In this document: positions 45,373 to 57,400 of the stretch, in pieces
How positions within the stretch are numbered: the stretch's first letter is position 1
Layout of the letters: each line of letters starts with the position of its first letter
Origin: Stratiolaelaps scimitus
Lineage: Eukaryota > Arthropoda > Arachnida > Mesostigmata > Laelapidae
Direction of reading: 5' to 3'
NCBI GenBank assembly: GCA_019614645.1
Contig: JABWDB010000008.1
Span: 3,596,001 to 3,660,000 of the forward strand
Length of the DNA: 64,000 nucleotides
Translations under genes and position numbers: made by a program
Notes under the pieces: model-generated
Database searches by the model: none
The model's input: only the letters and a program-made list of their open reading frames with translations
What the model was told of the DNA's origin: nothing

Positions 45373-45949
45373 TCAGGTTAATGGACCTTGGCAGCTACCT
45401 TGTGCGGCTCGCTCCTGCCACCGGAGACGGTTGATTTCGAGGAACTTAATCCAAGGTCGTGCTGGTTCCTTGGGGACGTCCTGCGATCCCACGGACGAAA
45501 CTGAAGACGAGCGTGAGCTCTCTTCTGACTGAGTGCCTCCTCCCGCGGTACTCGCTGACGAGGCTCGCTGCTGCTGTTGCTGATGAAGTACCTGTAGAGC
45601 AATATGGAGCAAGCAGGCAAGAATGAGCAAGGTCGTCAGCATCGCATAAATGCGGCGTTTTGAAAATAAACGTGACAATAGGACTCTACGCTCGCTGAAG
45701 CCGTAGAAGCAGGGCCTGTACTTGGGCATTGTCTGGACATGCACTTCCTGGATGCCCACCTGTTGGTAGATCTTCATAATGAGCTCGCTGCAGACGTCCA
45801 TTGTGGGTCCAAGAATGAAGTCGATAAAGCCGATTTGACTTTCGGCGACCATAGTCGTATTTCGGTCGCAGAGCGGTGAATAGGGTAGACCGAGTTCGTG
45901 CTCCTTGTCTCCCTGCTTGAAGAACTCCTCCATCAAGGAACCTGTCCAA
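45373..45949 (-). CDS. Pde1c: PDE1 terminal exon(s), catalytic end and C-terminus
   Basis: The C-terminal part of a calcium/calmodulin-dependent 3',5'-cyclic nucleotide phosphodiesterase (PDE1), a cytosolic enzyme hydrolysing cAMP and cGMP. The acceptor is TCTTGCAG and the exon starts in phase with 51518-51706 (TC|T). It reads WTGSLMEEFFKQGDKEHELG then LPYSPLCDRNTTMVAESQIG and FIDFI; the Q of ESQIGFIDF is the invariant nucleotide-binding glutamine. The end, PWIKFLEINRLRWQERAA, fits the family's C-terminal helix, and the stop is at 45373-45375. A 168-nt segment (45592-45759) with excellent splice signals, no stop codon and a length divisible by 3 interrupts it. Spliced out, the C-terminus looks like ordinary PDE1; retained, it adds a hydrophobic helix. 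Assignment to PDE1 is firm; the ortholog name is tentative. Confidence 0.88.
45592..45759 (-). other. Probable 168-nt intron, in frame and stop-free
   Basis: Donor CAACAG|GTGGGC at 45760/45759 and acceptor GCTCTACAG ending at 45592, preceded by a pyrimidine-rich tract. The segment has 56 sense codons. Its translation includes basic RLFSKRR followed by IYAMLTTLLILACLLHIAL, a strong membrane-helix candidate not found in PDE1 proteins I know. Most likely it is an intron. Retention would leave the frame open. Confidence 0.6.
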
Positions 45950-48900
45950 CTGCAAGAAATGCAAAAAATTTGACGTCATCGAACCAGCAGATCATTTAAT
46001 AGGGGCATTCCGAGCGGAGTGCTGATTGCCGGCGCTTCGACAGTTGTAGTAGATTCACCGGAAGTCATCGCTTACTTTCGTCAAACGCATTCTTTCAGCA
46101 TCCACCAGCCACCTATAGATTATTATAATTGTCCGCTTGATCGTTGGTTAATGAGTAAGCCATTTGCTTACGAATTATAATGATATATATAAGTATTAGT
46201 TCGGGTTGTTTGTTTCGAATGCCACATCATCATTTCAACTGGCCTTTTATATTCATTCGTTCTATGCCCTTCTCCCAAATTTCCCAAAGACCAAGGAGCG
46301 CACGCTGCGCGATCTTATATATATATATAGATATATATATATATATGTTACAACGCGGCACTGCAAAGAATAGCACCGGTAGGCCTTGACTTATCATCGT
46401 AGTGTTGTGTTATTTGTCTACATTGAAGCAAACCCTTGGTCTTCTCTCAGGCCTGACATACGTTGTTGCTCCAGTCGTGTTGTTCTCTTCATATCTATGT
46501 GTGTGTGTGTGTTTGTGCCTGTGGGTGGCTCGACCGTGTGCACGTTTGTGCACGTCCGCCTGTGTGTGCCATGCCTATATTGATATACCAAAGCAGACAT
46601 CCTGGATCTGCCGGATTCTTCCTGACAGTGCAGCTGTCGCCAGTCTCTCTATCGACGGCAGCGGTAATGGTGGCTTTCGCGCAGTCGAGAAGCATCGGCT
46701 AGCCAGGCTTGGCAAGGGCAAGTCAGGCACAGACTCAAATACAGACCCCCCCCCAACCATATCCGCCCCTTCCACTCCACGCCTCTCCGGCAACATCCTA
46801 ACGATCATCGGCTCTACAAGAGGCCAAATTGCGGCCTATTTTGCAATGTTTCCCTTTCGCAATGGCGCACGTCAGCAACATTCTTGCCGGCCGGGTGCAG
46901 ACTCGCTACCGTCGAATGTTCTAAACAGTGTGTCCTCCACCCGAACACCGAGGAGCCGTGCGCGCCTCGCCGGCCCAGACCTGCTCAGGTCCTACTCTCG
47001 ATTCTCGTTCTCCTACCCTTCGCCTGCAGCGTAGCTCACCAGTGGCAAACAGAGCGAACGCCGACAGCGGAGATGGGCAACTCGGACGAACGAACAAGAA
47101 TCTGGCAGTGCCATCCATGCGGTGCTACCGAGTCGGTCGAATCGACAGAAAGGCTGCCTCGTGCGCACACATCGATGCAAATAGAAGAAATCTTAGAAAC
47201 CAAAACACAGGGGTATGCAGAACCGTTGAAGTGGGTCTTAGCCACACGAACTGAAAAAGGTGTGTCTTCGCGCCACGCACTGGAGCAATGTTTCACTGGC
47301 TAGTAGGGTTTTTCAAGGATTGCTGAGGCAAATATGAGTGAAGCTACTGTGAGTGAGAAGACACCTGTCAGATCGACACCATTATCATGGGAAACACGGG
47401 GGAAATTGTTTGGAGAAGTGTATCGTTACCCACTTGTTAGGTTCGTACGGCATGGCGAGCGTACATGTTGATTTTAAAAAGGCTCCAAACGGAAAACTTC
47501 GAACTCTATCTACATACTTTCTCAATGCGCACACCATATATGTATATATATATATATGGATGTGTACGTTGAGTACAGGCCGGGTGCCTGTTTCGATCGA
47601 ATACTTTCACGGGGCCCTATGGTCGAGAACAGATCCAAACAACCGCATACTGTGACATTCAATTTCGGAGCTAAGATGAGCTATCGGCTGAAGTCTTTCC
47701 TAGCCGAAGGCTATAGCTGTCGTCCCAGTAAGTACCTACACCAATCCTCAGCCAGGGATCTTATATATCCTTCTGTCCATACTGAATCGAATAACCCTAA
47801 AAAAAGTCGTCATTGGCAAGTTTGCCAAGTTCAACGCTAACAGCTGAAACTCTCTCAGTGGCATCGTTTCAGCTAAACTGCGTAGACACGTGGGCCAACA
47901 TCTGATATGTCCGGAGATTATTAAAAGGGCTTCTCAATCGATGCCAATTTGTCAAGCCATTTCAGTCGCTGTGCGGTCTAACTGCAAGGCTCTGACATCT
48001 GTGCCACAAGACCGTATCGAGAGATTCGTAATAGGTAACACGTACTAGATATAGAGATGTGGAGAGTGGCCGTCCTCTTCAATTGGTGCGCTTTTAAGAT
48101 TACACCCATGCAGAACAGAACCGATATCTCAGGGGCAGAAACCTCGTTTGACTAAGTAGCAGTATATAATATTAGATACAAAACAATTGTAGGAGGTCAT
48201 TGCGATTCTTGAATACGACGTAACTGTGTCTCTACTTATAACGATCTACCTTGAAAACTTTGACGATGAGCTGTTCATATCGAGTATCTGAACCTGAAAT
48301 TAGCTCGGCAGATACCTACATTGAGTGATTGACCGCTGGGCAATCAACACCGAGAACACAGGTTCTATTCCCATACGACTGCGATTGATCGTTCAAACTG
48401 AATCTTTCAAGTTTGCAGCGAGCAATCAGTATGGAGTTATTGTACATCTGACCAACGCGAATACGTTTTAATCCCTACCCGAAATAGATTTAAGTTCAGC
48501 CCCACCGTGACAAAGGATATAAGCTTATAATGGGGTTTTTGACATTTCGTGGTATTAACTGAAACGAAAATGAGTATATATATATGACTGGTTAGCTTAT
48601 ATAACGCGGTTATAAATTCATGGTTTAAGATGTCGGCCACCTCTCGAGAGAGGTCGAGCACCCACCCGTGCCTCTCCTAGAATCCTTAGAAAATACTTAG
48701 TTCAGCTCCTAGATAAGTTGTTGGCCTGTATAATTAATGGTAGATGGACTACTATAATATACATTCCACCGTGTCCGTCTCCCCGCTTATGTGCTGGGAC
48801 CCGACAACGACAACAGCAACGACGGTAACATAGCACTGGTGAGGGTTCCTTGACACCCTCGTTCTTCTCTTGGCCTCACTTTGTTTCAGGAGCTACCTAT

Positions 48901-51517
48901 AGGCTGACTCGGCTTCGCCGTGCTAGGGGTGCAGAGTTTTTCTTTAGGAAACGTCCTCTCGGGGGTTATCTTCACCCCCCCCCCCCCACAACCCCAAGTA
49001 AGCCCCCTTCTACCTTCCTGCTGAATCTAGCCTGAGGGGTTATTGAATCAGATTCTGCCGAGCTTCCTTCCTCACGAACGGCCACATCACACACACACAC
49101 ACCCACCTAGTCACTTATACGCGTAGATTTTTCTCACACAGGGCCAATTCCGTTATCCCCTGCTTTCAACGACCCCTTTCCAACGACCCAGTCGCCTTCC
49201 CCAATGTCCCTTATCACTACTATCACTGTTTGGGTCGCTGAGCGAAAGCGACGAGCAACGACAGCTGCCAGCTACGTACGACTCGCTACGTGCGAGTACA
49301 ACATGTACATCGTTGTACATACATACACAGTGAAGGGACGGTACACGTGGTTCGCGCGGCACGGCGGCGCTGTCATCGTCGCACGCAAAGGAGGGTGTCG
49401 AGGAAAGGGCGAGAATACTAGGAGACGAGGAGGAACTGGATCTCTGCTCAAAAGAATGATGCAGCCGCCATCGCCTCAATGGTCGTAGAGACGCGCTCTG
49501 AACGCGCTCTCTACCTAAACCCTCCATGTCTAGGGTGGCAGCAGGGGCTGGGCGTTATTTTACGTTCACCCTCACAATCGGCTTCCATTATATCATATAG
49601 CACAAGTCTCTCTCTCTCCCCCTCGCACTATCTTGGTTTTGCCCTTTTCTCGCCGTGTGTCTTCCTACTTTATGTGGGGTGTTGCAGGCACCATCATCAT
49701 CATCCACGAGACAAAGACGCTCTTCTTTTCTGCCTCTGTGCACCTGCCAGCAGTATGGAGCGCCGGTCGGAGCAAAGCAGACGCCCAACCCAGTCAATGC
49801 CGGCCGGCCGAGTCAACACCGACGGGTCTTCATAAGATGAGATATTGCAGAGGTGCATAGACAGAGGCGAGCTTTGACCTTACCACTCCCTGACTGTCTG
49901 TGAATGTGCCGGGCTCGTTGTCCATGTCCATGTATCGCTGGCGAGATAATGATAAGACTGACCCGACCAGACGAGCGCCCTGAGCGAGCCTACCAAACTC
50001 AGAGCCAGAGGCTGGACGTGAGTCTGGAATCTGGGAACCTGCTTCGAACTGCTTCGAACAGGCGAGAATGAAGGGCCCCATCTTCTCGAGCGATTGATGC
50101 TCTCACAGGAAATATATAGTAGAACAGCCATAGAGTGAGCAGCGTCCGTAGGTACACTTCAGGAGCACGGCTTTCGAACAACCTCTTGTGGAAAGTCAGG
50201 TATCGCCAGGTTTATACTGCATTGTAACTGTATATTGGCAATCTCACTTCTTCGATAGTAGAAGAGCATTTCCGTGCTTCTGTCATTCGCAAGAAACTAG
50301 TTGAATCATCTTGGTTAGAAAGGACGAGCTGTAGCAGCCAAGATTTTATCTTACAGGCACACGTAGTCTCCAACCAAGGTTTAGTTGTGTACGATAAACA
50401 TCCCTACCTCACAGTTTAGATAATCTTAATTAGCTACACTTGAAGTTTAATAATTTCATAGGAAAGAAAGGCACTGTCAACTTCACCTAATTGTATAACT
50501 CTGAACTTAAGTTGGTTATATTATAGAATGGCTTCATGAACAAAAACCCCACCTTCAGAACGTCCTACCGCGAAGCATCCACGATCATTTTCGGGAGCCT
50601 GCTTGCGAATGGTTGAAGATAGCTGACCAATATATATATATATATATATATATAAGGGCCAGTGATGTGTGTGGACTAAAACATGCAAAGGCTTGCCTGA
50701 ATGATCCGCAAACACTACCACAACTGGCGTTATTTCTATCTGTGTTACGCTTTTTACCGCGGAACAGCTAAGTAGGCTCCGTATCCTCGGTTGGTAGCGC
50801 TGTGGCGGGCAGGCCACAACGGTGAACCTTTCTTTCTCCAGAATTGTCGCAATAAACGTTTCCGATCGTCGTTCACATCGTTATATTTGAACGTCAGCGG
50901 GAAGAGACATTTCCCAATTGCTCTGGGAATTGCAAGTCGCGTTCCTCAGTTCATTGGGCGAATGGCCGGAATTACAAACTGCGCGTCGTCGATTTTCGAC
51001 GACCGGCAGATCACAGACAGGGATTTGACGATGCCATGAATTGATCGCCGTACACATTTTTACCGAACACAGTGAAGTTACCCTTCGCAAGGAAGTCGCA
51101 CTGAGCGACAGCTTGGAACGAAATTTCAAATTAGTTCCCTCCTATTAGTGATTCATCGCCGGCCCTGGCAACCGCATTTGGATGAACCTCGATGTATGAG
51201 TTTGATCTCCACATCAACAAAATGGAACCAGACGAACGAATACTTTGTAGACACGGGTAGCGTCGACATGGTGGGCGATTCCGACGCGTTTATAATGTGC
51301 ACACATACAGAGTCCGCCTTCTCTAGGTTGTATATATCCGTGCGTATACCAGGTGTCGTTAAGGCTATGTTGACCATCTGCTTAATGATGTTCCTCCATT
51401 TTATCATGTGACCAGCGTATCCTATCATTATTATTATTATTATTAATAGTAACAATTATAATAATAGGACAGTAGCAATTATGTAAAGAAGCTAATGCAG
51501 GAAGGCACAACGCTTAC
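45950..51517 (-). other. PDE1 intron (5.6 kb)
   Basis: The large intron between the last two recognised PDE1 exons. It contains (TA)n tracts (46316-46346, 47537-47556, 50631-50653), a GC-rich patch at 46600-47150, a GC-rich patch at 49200-50100 with a candidate exon at 49884-50099, and a C run at about 48976-48988. Confidence 0.7.
49884..50099 (-). CDS. Candidate exon nested in the PDE1 intron
   Basis: Minus-strand frame with a possible acceptor (CCTGTGAGAG before 50099) and a strong donor (GTG|GTAAGG after 49884). The peptide looks protein-like: SLEKMGPFILACSKQFEAGS, later LVGSVLSLSRQRYMDMDNEP and TFTDSQGV. Its phase (0 at the donor) does not fit the next PDE1 exon, so it is not a PDE1 alternative first exon. 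It would have to belong to an unrecognised nested gene. I do not recognise the family. Confidence 0.25.
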
Positions 51518-51706
51518 GATGTATGAAGTGACCAGTCTTTGGCCGGATGAGAGATATCGCAGGCGTGCAGGATGAGACAGAGAGACTTGGGTTTGTCGAG
51601 GCTGAAGTCGTGGTGCCCCAATGCGGTCTTCATCGTTTTCACCTGCTGGAAATGTGATGTCATATCGGTCGCCAGCACCATCTCGATGACCAACGATCGG
51701 AATTCT
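51518..51706 (-). CDS. Pde1c: PDE1 catalytic-domain exon
   Basis: The acceptor is ATTACAG and the donor ACATC|GTAAGC. It encodes 62 complete residues of the PDE catalytic domain: EFRSLVIEMVLATDMTSHFQ then QVKTMKTALG and SLCLILHACDISHPAKDW. The HACDISHP block carries a conserved metal-coordinating aspartate of class I phosphodiesterases. The preceding exon must end two bases into an Arg codon (WR|EF). The exons with the HNxxHAxD and HDxxH metal motifs and the calmodulin-binding N-terminus were not found between here and 64 kb. Confidence 0.93.
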
Positions 51707-51765
51707 CTGTAATAAGAAAAAAATTTGGAGCATGATCATCGATCAATCATGAACTGTTTTAGTAA

Positions 51766-51793
51766 CAAATATATATATATATATATATATATA
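51766..51793. repeat. (TA)n microsatellite next to a hairpin
   Basis: A TA tract immediately adjoining the 27-bp inverted repeat at 51795-51854. Confidence 0.9.
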
Positions 51794-51794
51794 C

Positions 51795-51854
51795 ATACAC
51801 ATCAGCCTTCAAGATATATATGTATATATATATATCTTGAAGGCTGATGTGTAT
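51795..51854. repeat. Perfect 27-bp inverted repeat, 6-nt loop
   Basis: Arms 51795-51821 and 51828-51854 are exact reverse complements, containing ACACATCAGCCTTCAAGAT and ATCTTGAAGGCTGATGTGT. Embedded in (TA)n, it may be a cruciform-prone site or the remnant of a foldback element. Confidence 0.92.
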
Positions 51855-52084
51855 ATCTGTCGATTCACTTCTGAGGCGTATCGTACGTGTCCTCCAAAGA
51901 GCGATACTGTTGGGCGGTACAGACTAATGATGACTTCGGAGGTTGAGCTTCCCAAACGGAAATGTTCGTATTTGTAGAGTAGCAGTTTCTATGGTGAAAC
52001 CAGATCGTTGATCAGGGATTAACAACTGATTGGCCTTCATCCAAGGTATATATGTATATTCCGGGCGACATATATAATTTATAT
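51855..52084. other. Unassigned spacer
   Basis: Non-coding sequence with a short (TA)n at its end, just outside the mariner copy. Confidence 0.4.
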
Positions 52085-52900
52085 ATATATATATGCAAGG
52101 CCGTATTCCTAGGTATAAATCTCAAATATCGGCTAAACTAAGTAAGATAAAACAAAGATTGACGCCACCGATCAATCTTGCTGGCCTTAAGACAGGACGT
52201 AATTTCATTGCCACGATGTGCCCTAGCCTTGTCATCGAGCAGCCACGCTCGGTGCTTCCTATTGCCATGCCAATTATTCATGAGTCCCTTCAAGAACTCG
52301 AGATATCGAGCCGAGTCGATTTTTTCGGGCTCAAAATCTCGGAGTAGCAAATTCCGTTGAAATCCGTCTCGAGTGCTGCCATCACTTTAGGATCGAATTT
52401 TGTACTACTACCGCCATTGCTTGTTCACCTGGTCGTAGCCACTGTTTCACTTGATCCTTTTCCGGTCCCTTATACAGGCTGACCCCTGTCTCGTCCACCG
52501 CAACGGTATGCTCTAAGCGACTCTTTTGCTGCCAATATATCTTCAAATTCTCTCGCGAACACTCGTCATTTTCAGTTGGCTAGGACCGAGTTCATGAGGG
52601 ACCTATTTTGACTCATCCTCAGATCAGTTTTAATAATTCGACGACATGTTTCACGAGCTACGCCAATTTCAGCCGACAAAGCCGTCAATGACCAGGCTCA
52701 AGTTTGCTCAAAAGCTTTTTCGACCATTTCGATCCGTTCGTCGAATCGAGATTCGGGAAGGGGTGGGCGAACTTCGATGTTCATTAATGTCCCAGTAGCC
52801 TTACCTAAACTGCGCACACCAACGGTACACCTGTGCTCGACTTAGGGCATTATGGCCGAACCAACTTCCGATGGATTTCAGCTGGACATTTCTTCTTGTG
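52085..52900 (-). mobile_element. Decayed mariner-like element (copy 2)
   Basis: Reading the minus strand from about 52885, fragments of a mariner transposase appear in shifting frames: ALSRAQVYRWCAQF (helix-turn-helix region), LSAEIGVARETCRRIIKTDL, VDETGVSLYKGP (first catalytic Asp region), RYLEFLKGLMNNWHGNRKHR then WLLDDKARAHRGNE (second Asp region). Stops and frameshifts make it a pseudogene. It shares its 3' end (CTTAGTTTAGCC, ATATTTGA, ATTTATA) with copy 1 at 16890-17245. A deletion removes the C-terminal codons that copy 1 keeps. Confidence 0.8.
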
Positions 52901-52936
52901 AATAATATATATATATATAATGACTAATATATATTT

Positions 52937-53000
52937 AGGGACATTGTCGTCCTCACCCCCCCCCCCCACCCCCATAATCCCTAGAAATTCCGACCTATTG
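52937..53000 (+). repeat. Dispersed repeat, LINE-tail-like (partial copy 3)
   Basis: Matches the 3' part of the repeat at 31289-31431: GGGACATTGTCG, a C run, and ATAATCCCTAGAAAT. The coding-tail part is absent. Confidence 0.6.
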
Positions 53001-55135
53001 TAACGTTTAATATATTATAATAAATCTTTTGCTTATATATATTTATATAATTATTATATATATAATACCCTACCGCCCCAATATGTTACTAGCTTTTATT
53101 GACCAAAACGGCTAATGGTATAGACACCGAAAACAATTTACGACAGAGCCCCAGGGATATTTGGAGCACTTCACCCGACTTCACCTAACCGTCTTGTTCA
53201 TCTTCAGGCAAGAACAGCCTCTTTCTTAGAAGACCTTCGTGTGACATAGAATCATCCGGAACCGACAGTATACCGCCCCTTTACCAAGCCGCACCATCGG
53301 AAGACAGTGGCAGCAGCAGGCCCCTGTTCGTCTCCACAGTGGCGATAATAGACAACAATGGAACTCCCTAGCAGATCAAAGCGCCATATAATAGCCAGGG
53401 CTGCGGTGCTCGATTGCGATCTCATTGAAATGATGGACCCACGATGGGCCTGAGGCCGTGACAAACGTATTGAACAATGCCTCTGTAAATATTGCGGAGT
53501 ATAGTGCAGCAAAGTCATATCGGCAGAGAGAGTCGACAACCCAGCTTACAGCTCTAATCGTATAGTGTATGTACCACAGACTTTTTTTACCGGTGGTAAC
53601 CGTGCGTTGGAAAAAAATTTCCTCCTCTAAAAAAAAGTATTGTTATATAAAATTTTTTTTTTTGTGAGCGTTTATGTAAATGTCTTCAACGATATCTTAT
53701 ACGGATTGTATGAAGAGAAATAAGTATATAATCTGTAAAAAACGTTACGTTGCTAGCATGAACTGTATCGTCAGCTATTTTATATTGGCCAACGATGATT
53801 TACATTGATGCAATTATTAAAAAAAGATTTGGTCGAAATTCGAGTTGAATCTCAAACGAGTTGAAAGGAAGTGGATTTTCCACTCAAACAAGAGTCTCTC
53901 GCTGAAGTTATCATATGAACTTCTCAGAGGAGCCGATCTTCGGCTGCAGCAAGAGTTAAAGTCTCCATTCGTTTATTGACGGAACCGCAACTCTAGCAGA
54001 CTATATCCATATCGGACAATATATAAGAGCCCACACAAACGATACTGTATTAACAACAGATGTATCTCACACGAATGGCCACATTTACTAGCTGTATCTG
54101 AGCAAACCGCCACGAACAATCATTTTATTACTGTTGCCGTTTGCGGTGGTTGTTGATAGTCACTGACTATTTTTTTTTGTTGTAGCTATCTCTACAATTA
54201 TTTTGGCGTAAGAAGCGGTCGTCGACTCTCCGCCTCATACTGACTGTCCAGGGCATTGAAGACCTAAACCGGTGTTTACTTACCGTGGGATGTTAGACTT
54301 GCTAGCCAACTAAACACAAACAGCTGTTTGGTAATATACACAATCGAGAATATGTGGGTCTCTCGAGGGTGCCGACGACCGCATCTATAGAGGGGACTTA
54401 TGCAGCAGGTCATTATTCATCACCCGGCATGAATGAGGAACGCTTATCGAGGAGATTAATAGTCAGAGATGAAATCAATAACCCAATATTAGCAGAGCAC
54501 AAAATCGATACGGTATGGATACGGTGTTTCGTTCGAATAAACCTACTACCGCTGGCCACAGTGGCGGTGGTTGTAGTCACGTAGCGATTCGGAGAAGTCC
54601 CTGAGCGCCACTTTCGCTGTAGCAAACATCCCGTTCGTATGGAAATGCTGCGGAAGTATATAATTGTCAGCTCAACTTGGGGCTGTTTTATAGCAAGTAG
54701 TCGAACGAAGGCCGAGAACATAGGTTTTCGTTGCCGACTATAAGGGGAAGCCGATTGTTTCTTATGTGGGTTGTTTGCACAAATGAACAATGGCGGATAT
54801 TTTTTCTGCAACTGATCCAGTGACGGAGTATGGGCCAGCCAAAGAAAGCCCGATACGAAGTTCGAGAATCGGCCCACCTAGAGACAGTGGGCGAACTTTT
54901 GTCGCCTGCGCTCGCTCTCTGTCACCAGGGTAACCCCTGGTGAAAATTAGTGAAAAGCGCACCCACATACTTCCGCTTGAATTTCAATCAGAATACTCAG
55001 ATGCACAGCTTAACCCCTTGAGATCAGTGACGACACATATTGTCAAATTTCTAGAAAAGCCCTCCTTTCCGCAGCGGTGCGTAATGGACACAATGACTGA
55101 TCCTTCAAATCGAATACATCGCTATGAAAGGAAGA
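53001..55135. other. Unassigned intergenic or intronic DNA
   Basis: No gene supported on either strand. If PDE1 continues upstream beyond 64 kb, this is part of a long PDE1 intron. Confidence 0.4.
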
Positions 55136-55414
55136 CTAAGCGATGAGAATTGCGAACTTATTATTTACGCATCTGCCGGCTTCTTGGCGACTGCCATAGG
55201 GCTCAAGCTGCGCATCCACTGTAGTCTCCGAGCATAGAGCATTTCGCCGCACGTTTCGACTACACACGGGTGTGCTGTACCCCATATCGTTAACGGATAG
55301 ACGCGCTTTTGCTTTACTGTGGCAGCCCTGATAATCATTAATGTGGCGCGCTGGATGGCCGCACCTTTGACGATGGAAAGTAGATACTTTCCGGCGATGC
55401 AATTTCAGCTTCAC
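55136..55414 (-). pseudogene. Possible retrotransposon gag zinc-knuckle relic
   Basis: A minus-strand frame contains HRQRCGHPARHINDYQGCHS, which recalls the two CCHC knuckles of a gag nucleocapsid with several ligands mutated. No neighbouring protease or reverse transcriptase was recognised. Weak evidence from motif spacing only. Confidence 0.2.
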
Positions 55415-57400
55415 TTGAAATCAATACCCAATCAATTCCCCCTACCACCGACCCATGATAAATTGATCTAGGCATTCTAGCGTCTGATATTATTAGGCCA
55501 TTAGGCTGTCCACTCTCGCTGCGCTGTGATATTTATTGTTTATCGGTAATTTGGAGACGCTCTCGTCTGTCTGGAACAAAAGTCACATCAGTATGGCGAA
55601 GCCTATTTAGATTGAGCTAGTGATATCCGATTGAATTGTTGAGATTAACGGCTTTTAAAGTCATCTTCTATCGATTTTTCTGTTGTTACCATAATTAGCG
55701 TATGTCTGCCCAGTCGACCGTTCATTCGTAACCTTACGGGTCCTCTGTTCAACGGGTGTCGACGAGGGTTAAATCAAACATGATACTCGAGGACGAAAAA
55801 GGGCTCGAAGGCGGGAAAACGATATGTCATCAATCATATTTTGGGGGACACTGACTTGCGCGAATGAAAATGCTTGTCAAGTTCAAGTACGCTGTTCTGG
55901 CAGGCGGCATACGTAGTCACGACACGAAACTGCCCCGCGAATCTCTTCTAATCTCTTCTAGTAAATTATTGTTTTGTCCTTCTGTCAGGCCCAATACGTC
56001 GGGTTGGGTTGATCGGTGATAGGTAATAGTATTCGCACAGGTATAGTCCCGATATCATAGTTATTACCGTTAGCTCAGTGGTTGGTCTATGCAGGCGATT
56101 CATCGTGAGTGTACAATAATACCGTTAAAATAATACCGATATCATTTTGCTAAGAGAGGTGCGATATGAACCTGAAATGTAGTGAGTGTCACGGATCAAT
56201 AGGGTATTGGTTCATACCTTGACTGTCGCTAGTCGTTCTTGAAAAATGTCCCTAATAAGGATTTGCCATGAATCGCCGACAACCTTGAGAGTTTTCCGAT
56301 GGCAAAGGTCCCGTTCAATAAATGAGGCAAGCTTCCGGTTGCGTGGCCAGCGTTTTTGTATTTTCTCTGCTCGAAATCGTACTGCAGTGCCATAAATTAG
56401 GCTACTAAATGCTCTAATCGTTGCCTGTTTTTGAATATAGCTCATTTCGAAGGCTAATCGTATTCAATCCCTGCCCTGCGGGTCGAATATCTTTCGACAC
56501 ACGATACTTCTCTCTGCTCAGGAGTGCCTGTGCTCGATAGCGACGTCAGCTGTAGCGGGGCGTCTTTGTAGAGAACGTTTGAAGCGGCGCACTTTTGTGC
56601 CGCAGTTGCAAAACCGTAAACATCTGATACTTTAGTGGGCTCGAAGATCAAAGGGAGCTATCCCAGAGTACGATCCTCTTCCGTGCATGTGCCTTAGACT
56701 ACAATTGTTCTGTGTGATGCTTGCTAACCAGCAGGTCTCTCTGTAGTCGATTGAATCTCAGAAAGGCGGAAAGATTCAACGAAACCTGAACGATTCGACA
56801 CATGTACAAAATCTATCGGAGATTCAAACGAAAACGTCTGTGCGGTAACGGCATTAAGATGCTATGCGTGTAACAACTGGACGTATAGGCGCCTCATCAT
56901 TACCGATCATATTTGAATGCACTCACAATAATTGTATCACAGATAGTTCGAGATTTCGTCGTATACGAGAGACGGCCGGTGTGTTACGCCGACGTATCTC
57001 TAGCGTGCTCCTGGCACGGTGCATGATATATACCGTTTCCCAGAGGGTCACAGAGGTCTCCTCTTTCTAACCCTAGCCCCTGCGTAAGAGGCTGGTTGAC
57101 AAGAGGATAGCCGAACGAATAGAAGAGATTGGAGTCGTCCAGATGGTTCAGCATTGCTGGTTACATGCCGCCAATGCTATCGTATATCGAGTTGATCAGT
57201 TGTAGCAAACATTTGTTTCATCGGCCAGACATATCTGCCTGTACACGCAGCCTGGGCTGGCCCGCCTCTTGATCATCACTACGTCGCGGTGGCACTGCGG
57301 AGCAGAATCACTGGTGGGAGCTCGTGGGGAACTCACAGTGTAGGTATGACTTTGACGACGGCGACTGCGACTAGGTCCCTCTTATCGTCGTCCATTGGCG
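55415..57400. other. Unassigned
   Basis: Two adjacent minus-strand frames (56212-56445 and 56454-56651) are basic and without recognised motifs. Nothing here can be named. Confidence 0.35.

Noticed and set aside
46402..47303. Overlapping plus-strand frames of 210 and 139 codons
   Set aside because: They lie in a GC-rich part of the PDE1 intron, have no recognisable motifs, and alternate frames are equally open.
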